A stretch of DNA of 64,000 nt from Bacteroidia bacterium (GTDB taxonomy: Bacteria > Bacteroidota > Bacteroidia > SXHM01). Below the pieces are notes generated by a model. It was not told the DNA's origin. It ran no database searches and was given only the letters and a program-made list of their open reading frames with translations. A program made the position numbers and the translations under genes. Every line of letters begins with the position of its first letter. Within the stretch, counting starts at the first letter, position 1. Shown piece by piece: positions 42,614 to 50,304 of the stretch. Location of the stretch: NCBI GenBank assembly GCA_022072225.1, contig JAJVIC010000002.1, positions 533,086 to 597,085 of the forward strand. Reading direction: 5' to 3'.

Positions 42614-42922
42614 TCAAACAGTTTCAGGGGGGTGGAAACAATCAGCACAAAAACCGGAAGCAATACCGGCTGTAGTTATTGGATATACTTTTTTTTCTGC
42701 TTTAATGATAAGTATAGAAAACGCTGCGGGTGGAGCATAATAGCAGGAACAATTATTACATGTCTGAAAGGGGTTGCACATTCCTTTATCTTCTTTAACA
42801 GGTTTGGTATCGTGCTTATCACTGCAACATTCTGATGAGGAACAGATAATGGTTGCTGACAATACAGGCTGCATTGTCATTGCTGACATGCAGAGCAGAA
42901 TTATTACAGCGGTGAATTTCAT
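42614..42922 (-). CDS. Small exported Cys-rich protein with C-terminal Pro-Pro
   Basis: A 102-residue protein with a signal peptide (KFTAVIILLCMSAMTMQPVL, SA). The mature part has clusters ICSSSECCSDKH and CNPFQTCNNCSCYY and a C-terminal GFCADCFHPPETV. The CC and PP features recall the HYC_CC_PP and DUF6660-like proteins also encoded in this island. Ten Cys suggest metal binding in the periplasm or at the outer membrane. The -7 element TATCTTTG ends five bases before its ATG. Confidence 0.7.
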   Translation of the reverse strand: MKFTAVIILLCMSAMTMQPVLSATIICSSSECCSDKHDTKPVKEDKGMCNPFQTCNNCSCYYAPPAAFSILIIKAEKKVYPITTAGIASGFCADCFHPPETV

Positions 42923-42927
42923 TGCAG

Positions 42928-42974
42928 CAAAGATAAGAAGAAAAGTTATCGGTTGAAACAGAAGAGTGCGGTGG
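42928..42974 (-). promoter_or_regulatory. Promoter and conserved element of the 42922 Cys-rich gene
   Basis: The 30-bp block (42974-42945) matches the block upstream of 41266 at 26 of 30 positions. Then nine bases, TATCTTTG (42935-42928), five bases and the ATG: identical spacing in both cases. Confidence 0.65.
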
Positions 42975-42983
42975 TAGATTTAC

Positions 42984-43139
42984 TCATTTAGCAATTTGAA
43001 ATTTTAATGGTATTCGTGAGAGCGCTTCGCTAAGTTGGCTCTCATATGTTTGGCGGTTGGCTTTGATGACAAGGGAAATTATTTTGCAATCGTGTTCGGT
43101 GATTTTTTTTCCGTCAAGGGAATAATAAACGGTTTCCAT
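42984..43139 (-). CDS. Possible 51-residue protein
   Basis: An ORF starting METVYYSLDGKKITEHDC with KIISLVIKANRQTYESQLSE and AL near its middle and ending FQIAK. It is lysine-rich, with one Cys, and fits a small helix-rich protein. It lies between the CusB-like gene and the conserved element of the next gene and would be in the same direction. No family recognised; coding status uncertain. Confidence 0.4.
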   Translation of the reverse strand: METVYYSLDGKKITEHDCKIISLVIKANRQTYESQLSEALSRIPLKFQIAK

Positions 43140-43206
43140 TTTACCATAAACTGATGTTTATAGTATTAACGGAAAGAATGGGAAAATATTGTGCTATCTA
43201 ATTTTG

Positions 43207-44418
43207 TTAATGCTCATGCCTTTGCCCTGCACCGCTTTTGAGGATAAATTCACTACTGATTAAGTATGCTCCAGATGTTACAATAATTTCTCCCTCTTTT
43301 ATTCCTGAGAGGATTTCAATGAGGTATTTATTCTCTGTGCCTGTTTCTACCATGCGTTGCTCAAATGTGGTTTCATCTGTTTTTATCCAAACGGTTTTCA
43401 TTTTCTCTAATAGAAGGGCTGATTTAGGAATGGATAAAACAGGTTGCGTTATTTTCTTAGGATTAACATAAACCATCATTCCGGGGACGAGTTTATTTTT
43501 TGTGTTGTCAACCCGTATGCGAAGCAATTGAATTTTACGACCTTCTTCCACACTTGGATTATTGAACACAAGGCGACCATTGTAAACTTCATCAGGTGAT
43601 GTTGCTGAGTAAACCTGGAATGAATTATTGTCGTTGATTTTTTCGTTGGTGTAAACCTGTGCTAGTATCCAAACCTGTTTTAGTCCCGAAATTTTTATGA
43701 GCGTTGTTCCTTCTTCAACATACATTCCTTCTTTTACAGATACTTCGGTTACATAACCTTCTTCTTTAGAATAGAATGTTATTTGCGGTGATGCTGTTTT
43801 ATTTTTCTCTATTTCTGAAACCTGATTTTCGGATAAGCCCCAAAGCAACAGTTTGTTTTTTGCTGCGGTGAGCATATCGTCTAAAAATTTGCTGGAATTG
43901 TTTTCCTGCTTTTTTTTCTCAGATAGTGAAAGAAATTCATTTTCATCGGCAAAAAGTTTTTCACTGTAAATGCTGTAAACGGGATTTCCTTTTCGGATGT
44001 ATTCGCCTGATGTTTTAATGTAGAGTTTGTCTATTCTGCCTTTCACGCGGCTGCTGATGGTTGTTACCTGTTCTTCATCAATGGCAACTGTTCCAAGAAT
44101 AGTGGAAGCGGGAATTATAGTTCTGAATTTTACAGTATCTGTTTCAATGCCTGCTAAAAGTTGCTGGCGTTTGTCGAGCGTAATGAAATTGCCTTTGTGT
44201 CCTTCATGTGAATTTTCTTTCTTCTCAACTTTGATTAAAGACATATTGCAAACAGGACAAGAACCCGGGATGCTGCTGATAACGCTTGGGTGCATGGGGC
44301 AGGTATAGTATATGCCTGTGTGTTCTGTATAATTTTCTTCTTTTTGCTTACAACTTCCTAATGAAAGAAGAGTAGTCAATAAGAAAAACAATGCTTTCAA
44401 TCTCATCTTAGTTTTCAT
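43207..44418 (-). CDS. CusB-like RND adaptor with N-terminal metal-binding domain (second of two)
   Basis: A 403-residue lipoprotein-like adaptor (FFLLTTLLSLGSC). A heavy-metal-binding domain at residues ~35-65 (YYTCPMHPSVISSIPGSCPV, CNMSL) precedes the adaptor core: IPASTILGTVAIDEEQVTTI, VKGRIDKLYIKTSGEYIRKG, VTEVSVKEGMYVEEGTTLIK, QVWILAQVYTNE and VLSIPKSALLLEKMKTVWIK. Ends HEH. It overlaps the other adaptor gene by 11 bases. Two adaptors with the same domain order suggest a hetero-oligomeric ring or two versions serving the split CusA pump. Confidence 0.9.
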   Translation of the reverse strand: MKTKMRLKALFFLLTTLLSLGSCKQKEENYTEHTGIYYTCPMHPSVISSIPGSCPVCNMSLIKVEKKENSHEGHKGNFITLDKRQQLLAGIETDTVKFRTIIPASTILGTVAIDEEQVTTISSRVKGRIDKLYIKTSGEYIRKGNPVYSIYSEKLFADENEFLSLSEKKKQENNSSKFLDDMLTAAKNKLLLWGLSENQVSEIEKNKTASPQITFYSKEEGYVTEVSVKEGMYVEEGTTLIKISGLKQVWILAQVYTNEKINDNNSFQVYSATSPDEVYNGRLVFNNPSVEEGRKIQLLRIRVDNTKNKLVPGMMVYVNPKKITQPVLSIPKSALLLEKMKTVWIKTDETTFEQRMVETGTENKYLIEILSGIKEGEIIVTSGAYLISSEFILKSGAGQRHEH

Positions 44419-45694
44419 TTAAAAATGTTTCGCTGTCTGTTAAAAATCCTGCGTGTTCGGCAATTTCTTCATTTGCTGAAAGTCCGATGATAATGGTTGT
44501 ATTGCCATTTGTTACTGAACCAGTTGATACTTTACGTAATTGAAAAATGCCTGTGCCGTTTTGTGTGGTTGCGGTTTTTACCCACACAAAAGAATTAAGC
44601 CCTGTGCGGTAAACTGCTGAAGCGGGAATTTGAAAACTGCCTTTTGTTGAAAGAGGAATTTCAGCCGTTACAAGTGAATTTATTTTTAATTCACCTTTTG
44701 AATTTGGCACATCAATTCTTACTCTTACGAATCTTTGTTCATCGTCTTCAAAGGTTTGCTCTGTTAATGCAATCTTGCCGCTTAGAGGTTTATCAGGAAA
44801 GAGTTCGGAAGTGATTTTTACCGGACTATTGCTTTTCATTGCAGAAAGAAATTCAGAAGAAATGGAAACGATTGCCCAAACATTTTGCAAATCGTTTACA
44901 CTGAAAAGTGTTTCGCCTTTGTTTACATAAATTCCTTCACGGATTTGGGAACCGGATGAGCCGAAATTTTTATCTGTATTGTTTTTTTTATTCATGCTCA
45001 TACTGTTCATTGATGTTTGGTTTGAAGCATATGAATTACTTTGGGGTTCTGAATTAAAAAGAACATAACCGTCAGAAGGGCTGTAAATGTTTATGGATTG
45101 AGTGAATGTTTTATTTTTTTCTAATTGTGAAATCTGAACATCTGTAATGCCCAACAACCTGAGTTTTTCCCTTGATTGTTCTAACAGGGATTTTTCTTTA
45201 CCTGATTGCAGCAGGAACAAATGTTCTTCCTGAAATGTGTTTAATTCAGGGCTATAGAGTTCTAAGATTTTGTCGCCTTTTTTTACGAATTGCAATTCGT
45301 ATTTCACAAAGAGTTTTTCAATTCTTCCGCCAAAACGTGCGGAAATACTTTGGTTTCGGGTTCTGTCAATATCAATATATCCTTGCGCTTTCAGGGTTTG
45401 TGTTTCATCGGGTGTTGATAGTTTTACGGTTGATTGTTTTGACAATACCTGTTTGTTTGGTGAAACAATCTGGTCGGTTGTCTCATTCACTTTCAGTTCA
45501 AGTTTCATCTTGCATTTCGGGCATGTTCCCGGTTCAGGACTTTCCACTTCGGGATGCATAGGGCAGGTATAAACAGCAGTTTCATGCTGACCGTGTTCTG
45601 CTGAATGTTGCTGCTGCTTTCCGGTATTATTACAACCCGAAAATATGAGCACCAGTAAAACCAACAGGTTATTTAATTTCTTTTTCGTATTCAT
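44408..45694 (-). CDS. CusB-like RND adaptor with N-terminal metal-binding domain (first of two)
   Basis: A 428-residue lipoprotein-type adaptor (LLVLLVLIFSGC). The metal-binding domain has YTCPMHPEVESPEPGTCPKC, KMKLEL. Core segments: QGYIDIDRTRNQSISARFGG, RIEKLFVKYELQFVKKGDKI, a helical hairpin with EEHLFLLQSGKEKSLLEQSR, and an insert rich in Ser/Asn/Met (SNSYASNQTSMNSMSMNKKN) near residue 225. The Met-rich insert fits Cu(I)/Ag(I) handling. It overlaps the TolC gene by 26 bases and the second adaptor gene by 11. Confidence 0.9.
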   Translation of the reverse strand: MNTKKKLNNLLVLLVLIFSGCNNTGKQQQHSAEHGQHETAVYTCPMHPEVESPEPGTCPKCKMKLELKVNETTDQIVSPNKQVLSKQSTVKLSTPDETQTLKAQGYIDIDRTRNQSISARFGGRIEKLFVKYELQFVKKGDKILELYSPELNTFQEEHLFLLQSGKEKSLLEQSREKLRLLGITDVQISQLEKNKTFTQSINIYSPSDGYVLFNSEPQSNSYASNQTSMNSMSMNKKNNTDKNFGSSGSQIREGIYVNKGETLFSVNDLQNVWAIVSISSEFLSAMKSNSPVKITSELFPDKPLSGKIALTEQTFEDDEQRFVRVRIDVPNSKGELKINSLVTAEIPLSTKGSFQIPASAVYRTGLNSFVWVKTATTQNGTGIFQLRKVSTGSVTNGNTTIIIGLSANEEIAEHAGFLTDSETFLNEN

Positions 45695-46919
45695 ATTCTG
45701 CTTCTAATTTTAAGATGTTGAATAACTTGTCATATACTTCCATTTTCTTCATCAGCAACATTTCCCACGCATCGAGCAGCACGAAGAAATCTCCCGTATT
45801 TTCTTTGTAGGCAAGCATATTGGCTTGTAGATTGTTTTCAAAAGCGGGAATAATTTCATTCTTATAGTTTTCATATTGCATGTATTCATAATTGAGCATG
45901 GTAAGTTTTTCGGATATCATTCGTTTCGCCATCAATTCCATTTTCTGTTTTTCCAGTTCCATAGCCTGAATTTGAAAGCCAATAGATTTTACTTCGGAAG
46001 AATACATTTTTGAAGACCAGGGAACAATGGGAATAGTCATCATGCCCATAGCCGACCATTGGCTTGGCATACCAAACATTTGTGCATGTTCAGCCCTTAC
46101 ACCAAAATCAGGTCTTGTGCCAATTTTCATTACTTGTTGTTCAAGTTGCATGGAGTGAATGTATTTTGACATTGCGGTAATATCACTCCGGTTTGAAATG
46201 TTGCCTGTGTCGGTTATTGAATAAGTGTATCGCTGCGGTTCAATCAGGGTATCAATTTCAAAAGTGGTATTTACATCACGCACCATCAGGATATTTAAGC
46301 CGATGTTGCTTTCGGCTATCGTTCCCAAGAGCATGTATTGCATGTTTTTTAATTCAGCCAATCGTGCTTTTGCCTTGTAGATGGTTTGCAGTTGCGTCTG
46401 ATTGCTGCTGAACTTGGCTTCTGCCGTTGCAAGCAACAGGTTTAATACTTCTTCGCTTTCAGAAATTATTTTTTGTTTTTGTTCGTTTACAAACCGATTG
46501 AAGTATAAAATTTTTGCCTCTCTGTTTAACTCATTTTTTGTCCAGTTACTTTTACTTTTTTCTATTTCAGCAAGTGAACTGATGTAATCTCTTTTTGCAT
46601 TGAGTTTGCTTTGGTTGGGTATCATTTGTTCAACAGAAAAGACAATACCCGCCTGGTTCATGGGGTTATCTTTTTCGTTTACCATTGACAGGTTATAGGG
46701 GAAACGCATAATACCTGTTGAGAAGGTCGGGGGCATCCATGCTTTTGAGCCATCTGCTTTTGACTGCCACGACTGTATATTTTGCTGATATTGCAGAATA
46801 GCGGGATAGTTGGTTTCAACCTGTTGCAGTATTTTTTGTAATGAAAGGTATGAGCTGTCCTGCGCCTGAATATTGAGCAGGAGTAAAATAAAGCCGATTA
46901 TTAAAACTATTTTTTTCAT
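45669..46919 (-). CDS. TolC-family outer-membrane efflux protein (CusC-like)
   Basis: A 416-residue exported protein (signal peptide KKIVLIIGFILLLLNIQA). Two rounds of long helices are visible: SLQKILQQVETNYPAILQYQ, AEIEKSKSNWTKNELNREAK, FSSNQTQLQTIYKAKARLAE; then LEQQVMKIGTRPDFGVRAEH, KQKMELMAKRMISEKLTMLN and ENTGDFFVLLDAWEMLLMKK. It forms the outer-membrane channel for the two adaptors encoded next and the CusA pump 7 kb upstream in the same direction. Confidence 0.9.
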   Translation of the reverse strand: MKKIVLIIGFILLLLNIQAQDSSYLSLQKILQQVETNYPAILQYQQNIQSWQSKADGSKAWMPPTFSTGIMRFPYNLSMVNEKDNPMNQAGIVFSVEQMIPNQSKLNAKRDYISSLAEIEKSKSNWTKNELNREAKILYFNRFVNEQKQKIISESEEVLNLLLATAEAKFSSNQTQLQTIYKAKARLAELKNMQYMLLGTIAESNIGLNILMVRDVNTTFEIDTLIEPQRYTYSITDTGNISNRSDITAMSKYIHSMQLEQQVMKIGTRPDFGVRAEHAQMFGMPSQWSAMGMMTIPIVPWSSKMYSSEVKSIGFQIQAMELEKQKMELMAKRMISEKLTMLNYEYMQYENYKNEIIPAFENNLQANMLAYKENTGDFFVLLDAWEMLLMKKMEVYDKLFNILKLEAEYEYEKEIK

Positions 46920-46922
46920 GGT

Positions 46923-47465
46923 CTAAATGTGTTTCAGAATAAAATCAACCCGTTCTTCCGGTGGCAGAACAGGCACATGAATAATAGGGCACGGGTATGA
47001 TTGGTAAACTTTTATGATGAGGTTGTGAATGCGAATTTGTTCTTTCTCATCTTCTAATCTGGCGTAATCATTTGTAAGCGGCAAACGGTCTAAAATAAAA
47101 ACATGTTTGTAGCAATACTTATTACACTGTTCTATTAATCTGTCGTCATATTCCAATCCTAAGAACTGATAGTAAGCCATTGCATCAGGCAAAGCACGGT
47201 CTAAGAAAACCAACTCATTCACATTTAATGTTGCTTCTTCTTTAATCTGCATGTTTAAAACACCCAATTGAAATTCCTTTTTGTTCTGGCGTATTTCCTC
47301 AATGGTTCGCCCTTTGATTTTTTGCGTATCAATGTAATGCCGTGCATGTTCAATGGTAGTTTTGTAACCTCTTTGGGCAAGTATGTTTACTACTGTTGTT
47401 TTGCCGGTGCAAGGACCTCCGGTGATTACATTCCAGTTGGTAATGATTTCTTTGTGCGCCTTCAT
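46923..47465 (-). CDS. AAA_28/NadR-like P-loop ATPase
   Basis: A 180-residue protein with a kinase-like P-loop: NVITGGPCTGKTTVVNILAQ at the N-terminus, Walker B-like ELVFLDRALPDAMAYYQFLG, and a lid region KHVFILDRLPLTNDYARLED. It resembles the AAA_28 family (NadR-like kinases). It may phosphorylate a nucleotide-like small molecule or bind nucleotides for regulation. Its start overlaps the preceding stop by one base and TolC follows after three bases, so it belongs to the metal operon; why is unclear. Confidence 0.8.
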   Translation of the reverse strand: MKAHKEIITNWNVITGGPCTGKTTVVNILAQRGYKTTIEHARHYIDTQKIKGRTIEEIRQNKKEFQLGVLNMQIKEEATLNVNELVFLDRALPDAMAYYQFLGLEYDDRLIEQCNKYCYKHVFILDRLPLTNDYARLEDEKEQIRIHNLIIKVYQSYPCPIIHVPVLPPEERVDFILKHI

Positions 47466-48037
47466 TATTCAAATGATGTTTTAAGGATTTGATTTACTTT
47501 ATAGCATTTATGAAAGCTGTCATACTCTGCCAATTCATTATCGCTTTTGAATTGCATATCCAAAAGATTATGAAACTTGTGATTTTCAGGAAATGAATTT
47601 TTCAGGTTATGGAGTGTGAGTTCACGAATGCTGTCTTTTGCTCCGTTGCTGAAATAATACTTGGTAACAATAGGGCTTCCTTTATGCCCGGAACCACTTA
47701 CGACTTTATAAATCAGTATAGTTTCAGCAGGGTTTAAAAGCGGAAATTGTTGGTTATTAAAAAACCGGACAATAGAGTTATCGCAATATCTGGCAGCATA
47801 AACACTGTCTTTTGAGAAAGTATAAACTGTATCATTATGCTTTACAGAAACTATTTTGTCCCGAAATATCAGGTCGGCTGATATTTTGTGTTTTTGAGTT
47901 TTGCAGTTTATTGCATAACTCAATTTTATATTTTCAAAATCAGCCGAAGTAAAGTAGATTCCACTGCTGTCTTCTTGGGAAAAAGCTGATGTTGTTATCA
48001 GCATTAGGCATACATAGATAATGTTTTTTGTTTTCAT
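47465..48037 (-). CDS. Hypothetical exported protein
   Basis: A 190-residue protein with a signal peptide (NIIYVCLMLITTSAFSQ) and no recognised domain. It is strand-rich (IYFTSADFENIKLSYAINCK, DKIVSVKHNDTVYTFSKD, NPAETILIYKVVSGSG), with three Cys. It shares one base with the next gene and follows the beta-CASP gene by 12 bases. Role unknown. Confidence 0.65.
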   Translation of the reverse strand: MKTKNIIYVCLMLITTSAFSQEDSSGIYFTSADFENIKLSYAINCKTQKHKISADLIFRDKIVSVKHNDTVYTFSKDSVYAARYCDNSIVRFFNNQQFPLLNPAETILIYKVVSGSGHKGSPIVTKYYFSNGAKDSIRELTLHNLKNSFPENHKFHNLLDMQFKSDNELAEYDSFHKCYKVNQILKTSFE

Positions 48038-48049
48038 GTGTTTCTTTTT

Positions 48050-49420
48050 TTAGAGTTTAACAATTTTATTTAAAGAAGGAATCTCAGTATCCCATTTATA
48101 GATTTCTTTTACTTTTTGCTGTAATCCTTTTGCCCCAAACCCTTCACTATGAACAATGAATATGTTATCAGGCTTGGATTTCAATTTACTCATCCAGTCA
48201 ATCAATCCATTTTGATCGGCATGACCGGACAAGCCTTCCATATTTTCAATGTGTGCTTTAACAGGATAAAATTTACCTCTCATTTTGATTTCGCTTGCTC
48301 CATCCAATAATGACCTTCCTCTCGTTCCTTCTGCCTGAAACCCCACCAACAGAATAGTTGCATCCTCATCACCCAAGTATTTTTCAAAATAAGTGAGCAC
48401 TCTGCCGCCTGCCGCCATTCCGCTTCCGGCTATAATTATTTTTTGGTTCGTGTTTTCGGCAAGAGCATAGGTTTCATCCACACTTTTTATGCGCTTTATG
48501 GTATTGCACATTTCAGAACATTCATCGGGGGAGATTTTATGCCATTCTGTATTGTGGTGAAAAATTTCCAAAACGTTTCTGCCCATCGGGCTATCCATAT
48601 AAACAGGGATGTCGGGTATTCTATTGGTCTTTTTCAACTGCCAGAAAAGATACATGAGCAATTGCGTGCGCTCTACTGAAAAGCTCGGTATGATAATAGT
48701 GCCGTTTCTAGCTGCGCAACGATTGATGAGTTTTTCCAAACTGTTGATGGCAGGTTCCGAAGGGTGAAGGCGATTGCCATAGGTTGCTTCAATAAATAAA
48801 ACATCCGCCTTCTCTGGTTTTTCAGGTGGGTATAAAAGGGGGTCTATTTCTCTGCCAATATCTCCTGAAAAAACTAATGTTTTATCGCCAATCTGCAATT
48901 CAATAAATGTGGCTCCAATGATATGTCCGTTGTATCGGAAACGGTAACTGATATCTTCGTTTATGTGCAACCATTGATTTAGCGGTTGTGGTTGAAAAAG
49001 CGGTAAAGTGTTTTCTACTTCCGGCAAGCCATAGAGAGGTAAAGCGGGTTTGTGTTTTGAATAGCGGAATTTGTTGGCTCTCTCAGCGTCTTCTTCCTGA
49101 ATTTTTGCACTGTCTTTTAAAATTATTTCAGCAATCATCATTGTTGGCGAAGTGCCGTTGATTGTTCCGGCAAAACCATGTTTCACTAATAGCGGCAGAT
49201 AGCCCGTATGGTCTAAATGAGCATGAGTGAGCAATACCACATCAATGGTCTTTGCTGAAACGGCCAATGGTTGCCAATTCAGTAGGCGGAGTTCTTTTAA
49301 GCCCTGAAACAAACCGCAGTCAACCAGTATTTTTTTACCGAAAGCTGTAATTAGGAATTTGGAGCCGGTAACTGTTCCTGCTGCCCCCAAGAATTGAATT
49401 TGGATTTTAGTCTGGTTCAT
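48050..49420 (-). CDS. Beta-CASP metallo-beta-lactamase-fold (RNA-processing type) hydrolase
   Basis: A 456-residue cytoplasmic protein. MBL motifs: FLGAAGTVTGSKFLI, LVDCGLFQG, LTHAHLDHTGYLP (HxHxDH) and FSGDIGREIDPLL. The beta-CASP insert is at ~200-370 with FIEATYGNRLHP, PSFSVERTQLLMYLFWQL and IAGSGMAAGGRVLTYF. The C-terminal HIENMEGLSGHADQNGLIDW completes the metal site. Family members are nucleases acting on RNA. The ATG at 49420 overlaps the nuclease gene (ATGA-type); the longer frame from 49480 was rejected. It forms a set with the two preceding genes. Confidence 0.88.
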   Translation of the reverse strand: MNQTKIQIQFLGAAGTVTGSKFLITAFGKKILVDCGLFQGLKELRLLNWQPLAVSAKTIDVVLLTHAHLDHTGYLPLLVKHGFAGTINGTSPTMMIAEIILKDSAKIQEEDAERANKFRYSKHKPALPLYGLPEVENTLPLFQPQPLNQWLHINEDISYRFRYNGHIIGATFIELQIGDKTLVFSGDIGREIDPLLYPPEKPEKADVLFIEATYGNRLHPSEPAINSLEKLINRCAARNGTIIIPSFSVERTQLLMYLFWQLKKTNRIPDIPVYMDSPMGRNVLEIFHHNTEWHKISPDECSEMCNTIKRIKSVDETYALAENTNQKIIIAGSGMAAGGRVLTYFEKYLGDEDATILLVGFQAEGTRGRSLLDGASEIKMRGKFYPVKAHIENMEGLSGHADQNGLIDWMSKLKSKPDNIFIVHSEGFGAKGLQQKVKEIYKWDTEIPSLNKIVKL

Positions 49421-50304
49421 AGATGTTGTTTTGCACTTTGAAAATTCTTTGCTGATAGCTCTTCGCACAATGCCGAGCATTCCTCCATTACTTTTTGCAA
49501 ACGAGGCGGATTAATTCCGATGCTCTGCAATACGCTTTGATTGTGGTGCATTGTTTTACACAACACAATTTTTTTGTCTAATAATTGTTGTTTTTCTCTT
49601 TGGGTAAGCGTGGTAAGACAGGTTACAGGGTGTAACCCGGAACCATCAATCCAATCCTTTAATCCATTCTGTTTCGGGTAATCCCAACCGGCAAGGTTTA
49701 GACCCATGCACCTGCCATATTGCAGCGCATCATCCGTAAAGCGGGTGTTGGTAATTATCCAGCCCTGATGAAATTTTTCAGCGTGGCCTGTTAACTGCTT
49801 CCATTGTCTTTCCACATCCAAAAAACGCGATTGAATATAGAGAGGAATTTTTACATCGCATAAATATCCCTGCCGGTTGTGGAATTTACATTCAATCATA
49901 AAATGGTGATTGTCCTTTTCTGCAATCACATCTATCTCATGCTTCACGCAATGTCCCTGCACGATTTCTCCTACACTGGTTTTATATCCTTTATGTTTCA
50001 ACAATTCCCCTACATACAACTCAAACGGAAAACCGGATGGACCTAATTCCATTATTGCCCGCTTCAGTTTATATCTGGCAGCCATTGGCCGTGAAACATT
50101 TCGCAATAAGCGGAATGCTGTTTTGTAAATTTTGCGGGTCGACATTCCCTCTACCAGCATTTCCATTACTTCCGAAACAATTTCATCAGCCTGCTCGGAA
50201 TTTGCACCTGAACGCAACAACGATTGTTTCAGTTTTCCTTTATTGAAAGGAACTTTCAGGCCTGATGCTTTGGTGATGTTTATATTTTCCATATTAATCA
50301 TCAT
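49417..50304 (-). CDS. ATP-cone plus Mrr-like nuclease-domain protein
   Basis: A 295-residue protein. Residues ~5-90 are an ATP-cone (NITKASGLKVPFNKGKLKQS, GMSTRKIYKTAFRLL), as in NrdR and ribonucleotide reductases. Residues ~95-200 are a PD-(D/E)xK Mrr_cat-type domain: GELLKHKGYKTSVGEIVQGH, HEIDVIAEKDNHHFMIECKF (the D...E-x-K core). The C-terminal region has several Cys and His. ATP-cone/Mrr fusions occur in Bacteroidota from memory, but their role is not known to me. The start codon lies within the last bases of the P-type ATPase gene (50304, with alternatives at 50301 and 50292). Confidence 0.82.
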   Translation of the reverse strand: MMINMENINITKASGLKVPFNKGKLKQSLLRSGANSEQADEIVSEVMEMLVEGMSTRKIYKTAFRLLRNVSRPMAARYKLKRAIMELGPSGFPFELYVGELLKHKGYKTSVGEIVQGHCVKHEIDVIAEKDNHHFMIECKFHNRQGYLCDVKIPLYIQSRFLDVERQWKQLTGHAEKFHQGWIITNTRFTDDALQYGRCMGLNLAGWDYPKQNGLKDWIDGSGLHPVTCLTTLTQREKQQLLDKKIVLCKTMHHNQSVLQSIGINPPRLQKVMEECSALCEELSAKNFQSAKQHL

